In this document: positions 53,601-60,457 of the stretch, piece after piece
Numbering within the stretch: the stretch's first letter is position 1
Layout of the letters: each line of letters opens with the position of its first letter
DNA from: Flammeovirga aprica JL-4
GTDB taxonomy: Bacteria; Bacteroidota; Bacteroidia; Cytophagales; Flammeovirgaceae
DNA: 64,000 nt
Direction: 5' to 3'
NCBI RefSeq assembly: GCF_012844305.1
Contig: NZ_JABANE010000052.1
Coordinates: 1-64,000, forward strand
The notes under the pieces: generated by a model
Databases searched by the model: none
What the model saw: only the letters and a program-made list of their open reading frames with translations
What the model was told of the DNA's origin: nothing
Made by a program: the position numbers and the translations under genes

Positions 53601-54346
53601 ACAGAATACCCTTCACGAATCTTCTCCGTGATATATGTACTTAGTGATGAAAGCAGAAAAAATACAGCTAAGAGAACCGAAACCAGAAAATATTGCCATG
53701 GAAAAAACTCCACTATCGTTTTATCAGAAACATCAATAGAGAATAAGTATTTATCTAGCTTTGTTTGAATGTTTCTGTAATTGCTATTGACTTTGAACTT
53801 CGCAAGTTTAGGCTGTTTTTTACTTCCAAAAACGAATTTATTGACATAATCAGGGAGAATAATAGATTGGTAATTTGACTTCACTACCAAAGGCACTATC
53901 ACAAAGATTTCATAATCCTGATTATAGAGCAGGATGTTTGATTTTCTGACATAATAATAGGAATCATCCTTCTTAAGGACATCCTCAACAAAATAATTAA
54001 AAAGCTTATCTTCAATATATTTCAACCTCAGGTTATTATCAGACCAATACACCAACTCACCTCTTTTGAAAATATAAGTAGGCTCTCCATCAACAGACAA
54101 TAAAGATTTAAACTGTATGTCTTCACCTTTTTGGCCTTTTAAGGATTGCTTGATCTCGTAAATAGCATCATCTGCATTTTTACTTAAATCTACAATTCGG
54201 TCCTGAACATATGAATCGTATTTCTCATCACTATAAAACTCAATATTGACAAGATAAATGATGATTGATAACACCATAAAGACACCTCCAATGATGACTT
54301 TATTTTTTACTCCGAAAATCTTTTTAAAAAATTGCTTAGCTGTCAT
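50624..54346 (-). CDS. Large membrane sensor histidine kinase
   Basis: This 1240-residue kinase has about a dozen transmembrane helices. After TM1 (15-36) comes an extracytoplasmic domain (about 37-210), a block of about eight helices (210-490), a second extracytoplasmic domain (about 500-760), two helices, a third extracytoplasmic domain (about 815-945) and a final helix. HAMP and a coiled coil (about 970-1025) lead to HisKA with His1036 in AHEIKNPLTPMK, and a GHKL ATPase with the N-box LILNGIQAI (Asn near 1148), DNGKGIP and GSGIGLAV. The kinase core resembles NtrY-type. No response regulator is adjacent. It starts 35 bases after the oxidase operon terminator. Confidence 0.9.
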   Translation of the reverse strand: MTAKQFFKKIFGVKNKVIIGGVFMVLSIIIYLVNIEFYSDEKYDSYVQDRIVDLSKNADDAIYEIKQSLKGQKGEDIQFKSLLSVDGEPTYIFKRGELVYWSDNNLRLKYIEDKLFNYFVEDVLKKDDSYYYVRKSNILLYNQDYEIFVIVPLVVKSNYQSIILPDYVNKFVFGSKKQPKLAKFKVNSNYRNIQTKLDKYLFSIDVSDKTIVEFFPWQYFLVSVLLAVFFLLSSLSTYITEKIREGYSVFVMLSIFIIGVVLLHQVVLDIISNPMINDEYKILEPIQTSFVGSWDSMGVILLDFTFCLLIFRWISKNFRHLFSIRSILELDSRVKIGISVLMIIGYFFIINGFKGVFVNVLEIILTYEIELTFFEMSTLIFLSQLIALMGFLMMGLIAHFFMRLICWWLDFYGKSIALLISILTVFILQFFFEPFDLILINLVAIFIGVSLMIKSPNYYASGRFPAIMYLISHIVLFSTMGAIVIEGVQTKKDENFKQQFALKLMDNDDFVKTLLEKTIAQIEEDNSVIDAMAFLNKPYGIEVSKNIKLELVEWLGNRFDIKVNMLFDNGENVSGEYDYDQLLNTFKENNDEEVKLGLNTKMDLQKGTYSYLCNIPIIDKFESTDTLGYCLIELYQKSIGGKYFRSTLLDEDFIIGNSQEDYSYAIFFKGELIFSAGDYNYSNNFLEESFKEGTIYLLSNVKFNGYEHLLLPNTNNRIVVISSKEFNYLNYFKAFSTYFTVLVFIVFFTFNLTNYLRNPSEYSRSFTTKVQIYLNLSIFFPIFLLAIVMGSVMVTTTKMEVERQYLEKAQIVASNLFKNHELSKNYTENDAIKLDVFIEELSDIMQADIRFYNKQGILQSASDNEIFDEKILSDEINPQAYVGIVEEKKTRVVLKEQIGTLEYNTSYIGVKAFNTGKVMGIVSIPFFKSLNRLDDRSLEVITTIMMIFTILFLTLLPIVHYAAQGLLSPIKLIIPELNRITLSKKNEPIHYTAHDEFGQLVGEYNKMLAKLEESKKELEQSQRESAWRDVAKQVAHEIKNPLTPMKLYLQQLERVAQNDDNPKLMKATKMLINQVDTLSGIVTSFSSFATMPVPKREEFNLSKVIQQTILLHSSKSNIHFSNTQVGADVIVEGDEKLTARILSNLILNGIQAIDDDKESKIILDLYENGEKAIVTVIDNGKGIPEDVQNKVFVPNFTTKETGSGIGLAVAKRGIEQMGGSIWFETTEGDGTSFFVEFLMV

Positions 54347-54380
54347 AAAAAATGGATTGGAATTCCCAATACTACAAAAA

Positions 54381-54414
54381 AAAACTTCAATAAGACCTAC
54401 CTTATTGAAGTTTT
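54381..54414. terminator. Bidirectional-type terminator of the oxidase operon
   Basis: A 14-base perfect stem, AAAACTTCAATAAG with CTTATTGAAGTTTT, has a 6-base loop and T-runs in both orientations. It lies 22 bases after the last gene of the operon and before the histidine kinase. Confidence 0.92.
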
Positions 54415-54435
54415 TTCATTCCAGTAAAACCAGAA

Positions 54436-54678
54436 TTACATAGAGAGCGACTGCTTTTCTTTCTGTGTTTTTCTATACCATAGATAAACGATGGAAGAAA
54501 TAATAATATATGGCATCACCATCAAGTATAAAATACCATTATTCAGACCTGCTCCAATTGCACTAGCTCCATCACTGATATTATTTCCTACTGTAGCTCT
54601 ACACATTGCACATTGAGCAAAAATGCTGATAGTAGTTACCAGTGAAAGAGTAATCGATAAAAATATTTTCTTAAGCAT
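54436..54678 (-). CDS. Small CxxC membrane protein of the oxidase operon, function unknown
   Basis: This 80-residue protein has a signal peptide (1-21, ending SIFAQ), a CAMC motif directly after the predicted cleavage site (QCAMCRATV), a Gly-rich region and one transmembrane helix (about 47-68) with a basic cytoplasmic tail. Similar short proteins sit at this place in Bacteroidota oxidase clusters, from my recollection of such operons. The paired Cys could bind copper or act in thiol exchange; that is inference. It overlaps the DUF420 gene by 8 bases. Confidence 0.75.
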   Translation of the reverse strand: MLKKIFLSITLSLVTTISIFAQCAMCRATVGNNISDGASAIGAGLNNGILYLMVMPYIIISSIVYLWYRKTQKEKQSLSM

Positions 54679-55258
54679 AGTATGGGCTGATTAATAAATA
54701 AACAATTACGCCTGTTACAGCTACATATTCCCAGATTGGGAAAGTCCACTTTACAATTTTACGGTGTGATTCTAAACGCTTTGTAATTGCAAAATAGATG
54801 GCCAGTAGTACAAATGGTACTACTACTGCTGACAATACAATGTGCGACAATAAGATCACAATATAGATAGTCCTTAACGAGCCTGCTTCCGCTTTCTCTG
54901 CTTCAGATAGAATACCATCTCCATTCAAATCACCAAATACTGTGTGACCGCCTTGGAAGTGATAAATCACATAAGATACTAGAAAAATGGCTCCTAGTGT
55001 AAAGGCTATATACATCATAAGTTTATGCAATTCCAATTTTCTCTGCTTTGCAAAATAGGCTCCTAGCAAGAGCACTACAGCGCAAGAGAAATTGATCACT
55101 GCATTGAGGTGTGGTAAAAAGGAAACGTCAAGGTCACCTAATTTACCCGTTTGAGGTATAAAAAGTAGTAATGCTACAACGATAGGTATTAAAACAGACA
55201 CCACTCCAATGACGATCATTGGCAGTTTGTCGTTTTTGTTTGTTAATGCGTGTTCCAT
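54671..55258 (-). CDS. DUF420 membrane protein, cytochrome-oxidase associated
   Basis: This 195-residue protein has five or so transmembrane helices and conserved His residues (LPHLNAVINF, LHKLMMYIAF, YHFQGGHTVFG, LLSHIVLSA) typical of DUF420, a family distantly like CtaG/heme-copper oxidase assembly proteins. It is found next to caa3-type oxidases and is thought to help assembly. Its ATG overlaps the SCO stop codon by one base (TAATG). Confidence 0.88.
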   Translation of the reverse strand: MEHALTNKNDKLPMIVIGVVSVLIPIVVALLLFIPQTGKLGDLDVSFLPHLNAVINFSCAVVLLLGAYFAKQRKLELHKLMMYIAFTLGAIFLVSYVIYHFQGGHTVFGDLNGDGILSEAEKAEAGSLRTIYIVILLSHIVLSAVVVPFVLLAIYFAITKRLESHRKIVKWTFPIWEYVAVTGVIVYLLISPYYA

Positions 55259-55932
55259 TATTTTTCTGTTAATAGTATTGATATCTCGGTTAATAATCTC
55301 TTCACATCCTCTTGGTCTGTACCACTGTAAAAACCTCTGATTCTTCCTTCTGTATCTACAAGAATCAGTTTATCAGAATGAGATAAAGATGTACTTTGAC
55401 CTAGTGCTTCTTCTTTTGCAGTGATATAAAAACCACATTGCCCTAAATCCATTATTGTTTGTTTATCACCCGTTAGAAGGTTCCACTTATTTGTATCAAT
55501 TTTATATTTTGATGCATAATCTTTCAGCACCTTCGGCGTATCGTAATTGGGGTCAATAGAAAAAGATAATAATTCTACTTTGGGCTCATTCTTAAAGCGC
55601 TCTTGTACTCTTAATAAACCTGAGGTCATTGCCTTGCAAATATCAGGACAAGAAGTAAAGAAGAAATCCGCTACATACACTTTTCCTTCCAAGTTTCTAT
55701 TTGTAAAACGAACGCTATCTTGATTTAGAAAATCAAAAGATGGAATGCGATGTACTCCATTGATCTCATTAGGTGTACAATTCACAGACTTTAAGTTATA
55801 CACTTGAAGTTCTTCCGGTGATTCTAATCTATATTCGTTCGTCCCGAAGTTTTTAAGGAAGAAGAAAATAAACAATGGAGTTCCGATCAGTGCGAAAAGG
55901 AAGATCCATTTTTTTGCATTAGGTTTATTCAT
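55258..55932 (-). CDS. SCO1/SenC-family copper chaperone
   Basis: This 224-residue protein has one N-terminal transmembrane anchor (about 9-26) and a thioredoxin-like domain. The copper-binding motif is FTSCPDICKAM (CxxxC) and the conserved His is in SLSHSDKLILVD. SCO proteins deliver copper to the CuA site of oxidase subunit II, which is not encoded in this window. It is translationally coupled to DUF420. Family and operon context agree. Confidence 0.93.
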   Translation of the reverse strand: MNKPNAKKWIFLFALIGTPLFIFFFLKNFGTNEYRLESPEELQVYNLKSVNCTPNEINGVHRIPSFDFLNQDSVRFTNRNLEGKVYVADFFFTSCPDICKAMTSGLLRVQERFKNEPKVELLSFSIDPNYDTPKVLKDYASKYKIDTNKWNLLTGDKQTIMDLGQCGFYITAKEEALGQSTSLSHSDKLILVDTEGRIRGFYSGTDQEDVKRLLTEISILLTEK

Positions 55933-56025
55933 TAATTAAAGTGCTCTAAAAGTAAATATGGTTTGACTTCTGCAAAGGTGTAGAAATCAAACCATATTAT
56001 TAAATAATATTACCCAAAATTGGAA

Positions 56026-56364
56026 TTACCAGTTTTGAATAGCAGTTACTACTGCTCCACCTTCATCAAAAAGGGCTACTAATAACCATACTAAAAACAG
56101 TAATGGGAATAAAATCACAAACTTTAAAAGTTTTGTCTCATGACCTAAGTGCATGAATTCCCAAATAATGTAACCTGCTTTTACTAGAGTTAAAGCAACG
56201 AAGATAATATTTAATACAGTTCTGCTACTGCCGTCAGGCCATGCAAAAGCAAAAATAAATTCAATGATAGTGACGATAGCTAAAATTGCAGTTACTTTCA
56301 CTACAGTTTTCATTTTAGCCGCCTTAATTTGCTCAGGTGTCATTGAAGCATCAAAATGTGCCAT
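56026..56364 (-). CDS. Cytochrome c oxidase subunit IV (caa3-type)
   Basis: This 112-residue protein has three transmembrane helices (about 23-42, 50-72, 82-103). Features fit the prokaryotic subunit IV family (COX4_pro): FIFAFAWPDG, LVKAGYIIWEFMHLGHE and FVILFPLLFLVWLLVALFDE. Subunit IV stabilises the oxidase complex. It lies 40 bases after the subunit III gene. Confidence 0.88.
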   Translation of the reverse strand: MAHFDASMTPEQIKAAKMKTVVKVTAILAIVTIIEFIFAFAWPDGSSRTVLNIIFVALTLVKAGYIIWEFMHLGHETKLLKFVILFPLLFLVWLLVALFDEGGAVVTAIQNW

Positions 56365-56404
56365 TTCTTTATTCTTTAAGAGTTAGTAAATCTAATTTTC
56401 GGTC

Positions 56405-57160
56405 TTATACTAGGTAGAAGAAAGTAAATACGAATACCCATACTAAATCGACAAAGTGCCAGTATAAACCACCTTTTTCGATCATCTCATAAGTACCTCT
56501 TTCTTCATAAGTTCCCATTACTACGTTGTAGAAAATAACGATATTGATGATAACACCACTTGTTACGTGAATACCGTGGAAACCTGTAATAAAGAAGAAG
56601 AAACTAGCGAATAATTGAGGACCGTATTGATTCTCTCTTAAGTTCGCACCAAAGATTTGAACACCGTCTCTGATAACACCCTCGTCTGTACCGTGGATAA
56701 AGTGAGACCATTCCCAAGCTTGACAAGCAAGGAAAGTAATACCACCTACAATCGTCCAAAGCATCCACTTTTCAACTTCTGCTTTAGATTTTCTTTCACC
56801 TGCTTCTACAGCCAATACCATAGTTACAGAAGAAAGGATTAGAATAAATGTCATTAAACCTACGAACATCAATGGAGCATCTACTCCGTGCAATCCTGGG
56901 AAAGCGTTAAATACCTTTTCCGGAATTGGCCAATAAAAGTTTTCTGAACTTGTAGCAAATTCAAAAGCTGAATATGGACCTTCATAAGCTGGGTGCATGT
57001 ATCTAACCACACCGTAAGCGATTAATAAAGACGCGAATGTAAAAGCATCCGATACTAAGAAAAACCACATCATCAGTTTTCCATAAGTTGCTTTCATTGG
57101 TCTTTCTCCACCATCCCATTTAGTAACTACGGGATTTGTCAAAGTTGTAGATGATGACAT
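56405..57160 (-). CDS. Cytochrome c oxidase subunit III (251 residues)
   Basis: This protein has at least five or six transmembrane helices, FFLVSDAFTFASLLIAYGVVRY near the start, CQAWEWSHFI, and FFITGFHGIHVTSGV with the conserved His residues, ending YWHFVDLVWVFVFTFFYLV. These are subunit III signatures. A second, shorter subunit III lies just upstream, so the complex has two such polypeptides or two alternative ones. The 129-base gap upstream carries two copies of the ATGAC-type palindrome, so it may have an internal promoter. Confidence 0.9.
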   Translation of the reverse strand: MSSSTTLTNPVVTKWDGGERPMKATYGKLMMWFFLVSDAFTFASLLIAYGVVRYMHPAYEGPYSAFEFATSSENFYWPIPEKVFNAFPGLHGVDAPLMFVGLMTFILILSSVTMVLAVEAGERKSKAEVEKWMLWTIVGGITFLACQAWEWSHFIHGTDEGVIRDGVQIFGANLRENQYGPQLFASFFFFITGFHGIHVTSGVIINIVIFYNVVMGTYEERGTYEMIEKGGLYWHFVDLVWVFVFTFFYLV

Positions 57161-57250
57161 AAAAAATTGTAAGTTATTTTTATAGTGTCTGTTTGAATTA
57201 TATTTCCTAACACAAATAAATAGTCGATTTTTAACAATAACAACTATTTG

Positions 57251-57286
57251 ATGACATTTGTGCTATTTTTTTATGACGATTGTCAT
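57251..57286. promoter_or_regulatory. Two ATGAC-type operator-like sites inside the oxidase operon
   Basis: ATGACATTTGT (57251-57261) matches 11 of 14 positions, and ATGACGATTGTCAT (57273-57286) matches both outer arms, of the perfect palindrome upstream of ctaA. They lie 91-126 bases before the start of the 251-residue subunit III gene. Confidence 0.45.
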
Positions 57287-57289
57287 TCT

Positions 57290-57859
57290 TTAGCGATTCA
57301 AAAGTAGAAATACGAAGAGATAAACCCATAATCCACCTAAAAAGTGCCAATAGTTAGCACACATCTCCATTCTTACAATAGAGGACGAATTAATTTTATT
57401 TCTATATGATTCTACAAGAATAATTGCCAAATATATAATACCACTTATAATGTGAACTCCATGCAATCCTGTAAGTACATATACAAAAGAGCCTGAAGGA
57501 TTACCTACAAAATACACATTGATGTCTACTAATTCTCCCCAGCCTTTCACTTGAAGAAATAAGAAAACGAAGCCTAATATTGAAGTCAAAGTAATGGCAC
57601 TTTTCAATTGTGACATGTTATCCTTCTTCGCTCCTAGATAGGCCCAGTGCATTGTCAAACTACTGACTAGTATTACAACTGTACTTGCATACAAAATGTT
57701 TGGCAATTCAAACATATACCAGTTTCCTTCCGCTTGTCTTACGATATAAGCACTAGTAAGCGCCGCAAAAATCATCACTACACTCACGATGAATAACCAC
57801 ATCGCAAATTTCTTTGGATGCATGCTTAAAGGGCGCTTGGGTGTATTTACTGCCGACAT
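57290..57859 (-). CDS. Cytochrome c oxidase subunit III-like protein (189 residues)
   Basis: This protein has five transmembrane helices and the subunit III core: MHPKKFAMWLFIVSVVM (about 13-29), ALTSAYIVRQ, MHWAYLGAKKDN, YVLTGLHGVHIISGIIYL and a C-terminal YWHFLGGLWVYLFVFLLL. It is shorter than the paralogue downstream, as in the paired CoxC-type genes of caa3 clusters in this phylum. It lies 6 bases after ctaB. Confidence 0.88.
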   Translation of the reverse strand: MSAVNTPKRPLSMHPKKFAMWLFIVSVVMIFAALTSAYIVRQAEGNWYMFELPNILYASTVVILVSSLTMHWAYLGAKKDNMSQLKSAITLTSILGFVFLFLQVKGWGELVDINVYFVGNPSGSFVYVLTGLHGVHIISGIIYLAIILVESYRNKINSSSIVRMEMCANYWHFLGGLWVYLFVFLLLNR

Positions 57860-57865
57860 AATTTC

Positions 57866-58765
57866 TTAAATCTTATCTATTAAATATACAATTTGAACAA
57901 TGGGTAAATAGATAAAGGAGGAGAACATAATCTTCAACGCTGCCTTATCTGTTTTTTCTTTTATTAGACCGAACGTCTGGAATAAAAATCCTGCTCCGGC
58001 TAATGCGGCGATAATTCCTGAAATATAACCTGTTATACCAAACTGTGTAGGCAGAAAACCCATTGGCAATAAGAACATTGTATAAATCGAAATCTGAATC
58101 GCTGTATTGACATCTTTATCGCCATTGAATGGCAACATTTTGAAACCTGCTTTTTTGTAGTCTTTATCTGCCACCCAGGCAATTGCCCAGAAGTGAGGGA
58201 ACTGCCACATGAATTGGATTGCAAATAAAATCAGTCCTTCAATACCTACAAATCCTGTTGCCGCTACCCAGCCTATCATTGGCGGGAAGCCTCCCGGAAA
58301 TGCTCCAACGAGTACTGAAAGGGGTGTTATTCTTTTCAACGGCGTATATACAAATGCATATAACACTAATGAGAGCAATGAAAGCAATGTTGAAAAAGTA
58401 TTCAGAAAAGTAAACATTACCGCACCTCCTACTACTGCCAATACAATTGCATAAATAGCCGCTTCTTTTCTAGTGATGATACCTAATGGAAGTGGTCTGT
58501 TCATGGTTCTTTTCATCATCTTATCATATTCTTTCTCAAGAATCTGATTGATGGTGTTCGCCGAACCTGTGATCAGAAAGCTACCAATAGTCAAAGCGAT
58601 CAGCTCTATAGCAGAAGCCTCTTTTGTTCCCAACAAATAACCGAAGATGCCAGAAAAGACGACAACCATTGTAAGTCTTACTTTCAACAGGTCATAGAAA
58701 TCTTTCGCCCGACTCTTCCTCGGTGTTATCAACTGCTCTTTTTCTTGTACTTCTGCTACTAACAT
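57866..58765 (-). CDS. ctaB: Heme O synthase (protoheme IX farnesyltransferase)
   Basis: This protein, 299 residues from the chosen ATG at 58765, is a UbiA-family prenyltransferase with nine hydrophobic helices. The first Asp-rich motif is NQILEKEYDKMMKRTMNRP, with Glu in place of the usual first Asp. The second is WVADKDYKKAGFKMLP. It farnesylates protoheme to heme O, the substrate of ctaA. I prefer the start at 58765 because it follows the ctaA stop by one base (TAATATG); an upstream ATG at 58807 would add 14 residues overlapping ctaA. Confidence 0.92.
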   Translation of the reverse strand: MLVAEVQEKEQLITPRKSRAKDFYDLLKVRLTMVVVFSGIFGYLLGTKEASAIELIALTIGSFLITGSANTINQILEKEYDKMMKRTMNRPLPLGIITRKEAAIYAIVLAVVGGAVMFTFLNTFSTLLSLLSLVLYAFVYTPLKRITPLSVLVGAFPGGFPPMIGWVAATGFVGIEGLILFAIQFMWQFPHFWAIAWVADKDYKKAGFKMLPFNGDKDVNTAIQISIYTMFLLPMGFLPTQFGITGYISGIIAALAGAGFLFQTFGLIKEKTDKAALKIMFSSFIYLPIVQIVYLIDKI

Positions 58766-58766
58766 A

Positions 58767-59795
58767 TTATGCTGTTGCGTTTTTTTGTTTGAATGTCTTA
58801 TTGTCATGAGCTATAGTGTTCTCCAGAACTTTTGAGTGATTCACTAACAGCGCGATGTAGAACTGACATCCTACTATCAGTGACCCTAAGAGTAAATGAA
58901 CTGGCTGAAGAAAAGCAGGAATGGCAAAATGTCCCATTATTGCTCCCGATGCGATCACAATTCCGAATAGGCCTAACATTACTTTTGACCAGAATCGTGA
59001 TGGGTGATTGGCTTCAGTGCCAGTGAATATATGTTTTACAAAGACAATATTGAGGATCAATACTAAAATTGAGAACGATCTGTGTACAAGAAACGTCCAT
59101 CCTAATTGATCGATCCATAATTCTCTTTGCTGTTCGTCAAAACTTTTTGCAACGATGTCAACTGACTCCCTCACTTGTGTTCCTAAAATAATTTGAAGGA
59201 AAGACAACATCAAAATGCCAAATAGCCACTTGTTGATCGTCTTGATATTGTGAGGATCTTTGTAAGTCAATTCTTTTTTATGTGATCTAGCCACAGCATA
59301 AATCAACACACCGACTATAATAAGTGCCACTAGCATGTGCAGTGTGATAAGAACAGGATGTAGATCAGAAGATACTACCTTTGAACCTAACCACCCTTCA
59401 AATCCAACTAATACAAATGCTGTAAAAGAGCACCATGTCACTATTGGGTCTTCCTTTCTATAAGAGAATGAAAAAACTAAAGTAAGGAATACAAAGAATC
59501 CAATTAAAACTCCGACCAAGCGATTGACATACTCAATCCATGTTTTTACAGGTGAAAAATCTGCTATCTCTCTGCCTTGAACCGCAAAAACTGTCTTATA
59601 ATCTTCCGGAAGCTGACTCACATCTGTAGGTGGCACCCATGTACCAAAACATTTCGGCCAATCAGGACATCCCATTCCAGACCCCGTACTTCTCACTATC
59701 CCTCCTACTAGGATCAAGAAAAAAACTGCGTATACAGTAATTACTCCAAATCTTCTGTAGAGTGCTCCGTTGTTTGTTGTATTTCTGCTGTTCAT
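58767..59795 (-). CDS. ctaA: Heme A synthase (COX15/CtaA family)
   Basis: This 342-residue protein has eight transmembrane helices and the conserved RSTGSGMGCPDWPKCFG with the Cys pair in the first extracytoplasmic loop. His ligands appear in later helices (LITLHMLVA, FLVHRSFSI, LQPVHLLLG). It oxidises heme O to heme A for the aa3-type centre. I use the ATG at 59795; a TTG at 59807 would add four residues. It is the first gene of the oxidase-assembly operon. Confidence 0.92.
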   Translation of the reverse strand: MNSRNTTNNGALYRRFGVITVYAVFFLILVGGIVRSTGSGMGCPDWPKCFGTWVPPTDVSQLPEDYKTVFAVQGREIADFSPVKTWIEYVNRLVGVLIGFFVFLTLVFSFSYRKEDPIVTWCSFTAFVLVGFEGWLGSKVVSSDLHPVLITLHMLVALIIVGVLIYAVARSHKKELTYKDPHNIKTINKWLFGILMLSFLQIILGTQVRESVDIVAKSFDEQQRELWIDQLGWTFLVHRSFSILVLILNIVFVKHIFTGTEANHPSRFWSKVMLGLFGIVIASGAIMGHFAIPAFLQPVHLLLGSLIVGCQFYIALLVNHSKVLENTIAHDNKTFKQKNATA

Positions 59796-59854
59796 ACTAA
59801 ATATCAATTAACCTTTATTAATAAGGAACAAAGATCAAATCATAGGTTGTAACG

Positions 59855-59895
59855 CAAAAATATAAAAAACATCTGATTTATATGACATTTGTCAT
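59855..59895 (-). promoter_or_regulatory. Promoter of the ctaA operon with upstream palindromic operator
   Basis: The minus strand has the -7 box TATTTTTG (59855-59862) and, upstream, a perfect 14-base palindrome ATGACATTTGTCAT (59882-59895). With transcription starting near 59848, the palindrome centre is about 40 bases upstream and replaces the -33 element. This is the spacing of class II activators such as Crp/Fnr proteins. Confidence 0.6.
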
Positions 59896-59919
59896 GTTTT
59901 ATTTGTGATTAAATTCATC

Positions 59920-60441
59920 TTAAAATGGCATAAATGCTCTTCCAAGATCAAAAAATCCAAATGATTCTTTATATGCACGGAACAAATGTGCTGTAAATCT
60001 GTCGTATATCTCCGCCATGCTTGTCATCATCTTCGCTTTGATTTTATTGTTTTCCTCAAAAATATTATGAATTACTGCCTGAGGAATAACATAAACATCG
60101 GCGTGATCTGAAAAACAAACAGCATTATAAGGTCGGTTAGTACCTTCCAGAATTGCGTTATCACCAAAAGTGTCTGTTGCCTTTAGGTGAACTAAATCTT
60201 CAAACTTATCTTCAATATCTATATTCAACGTCACGATACCTCTTGATATAAGGTAGAGTGCTTGACTTGGGTCATCTCTAAAAAATATCACCTCCCCTTT
60301 GGTGTAGTGTCTTAGGTGTAAATGAGGAGTGAATTTGGAAAGTTCGTCATCAGAAAGTTTAGAAAATAGAACTCCTCTTCTCATAAAATCGAAAAGTGTT
60401 CTTTCTTCGTGGTTATATGTCTTTTTGAAGATATTAAACAT
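59920..60441 (-). CDS. Cyclic-nucleotide-binding-domain protein without DNA-binding domain
   Basis: This 173-residue protein has a cNMP-binding beta-roll (about 25-135, with YTKGEVIFFRDDPSQALYLISRG and the phosphate cassette region DTFGDNAILEGTNRPYNAV), then a helix and a short tail. It lacks the C-terminal helix-turn-helix of Crp/Fnr regulators. It is probably a ligand-sensing or adaptor protein. It is 16 bases after tilS and upstream of the ctaA promoter. Confidence 0.82.
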   Translation of the reverse strand: MFNIFKKTYNHEERTLFDFMRRGVLFSKLSDDELSKFTPHLHLRHYTKGEVIFFRDDPSQALYLISRGIVTLNIDIEDKFEDLVHLKATDTFGDNAILEGTNRPYNAVCFSDHADVYVIPQAVIHNIFEENNKIKAKMMTSMAEIYDRFTAHLFRAYKESFGFFDLGRAFMPF

Positions 60442-60457
60442 GAACGTATATCTAGTA

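Noticed and set aside
54347..59919. Search for oxidase subunits I and II in the respiratory cluster
   Set aside because: No protein with the subunit I heme/CuB histidines or the subunit II CuA motif is present; the cluster holds only assembly factors and subunits III and IV.
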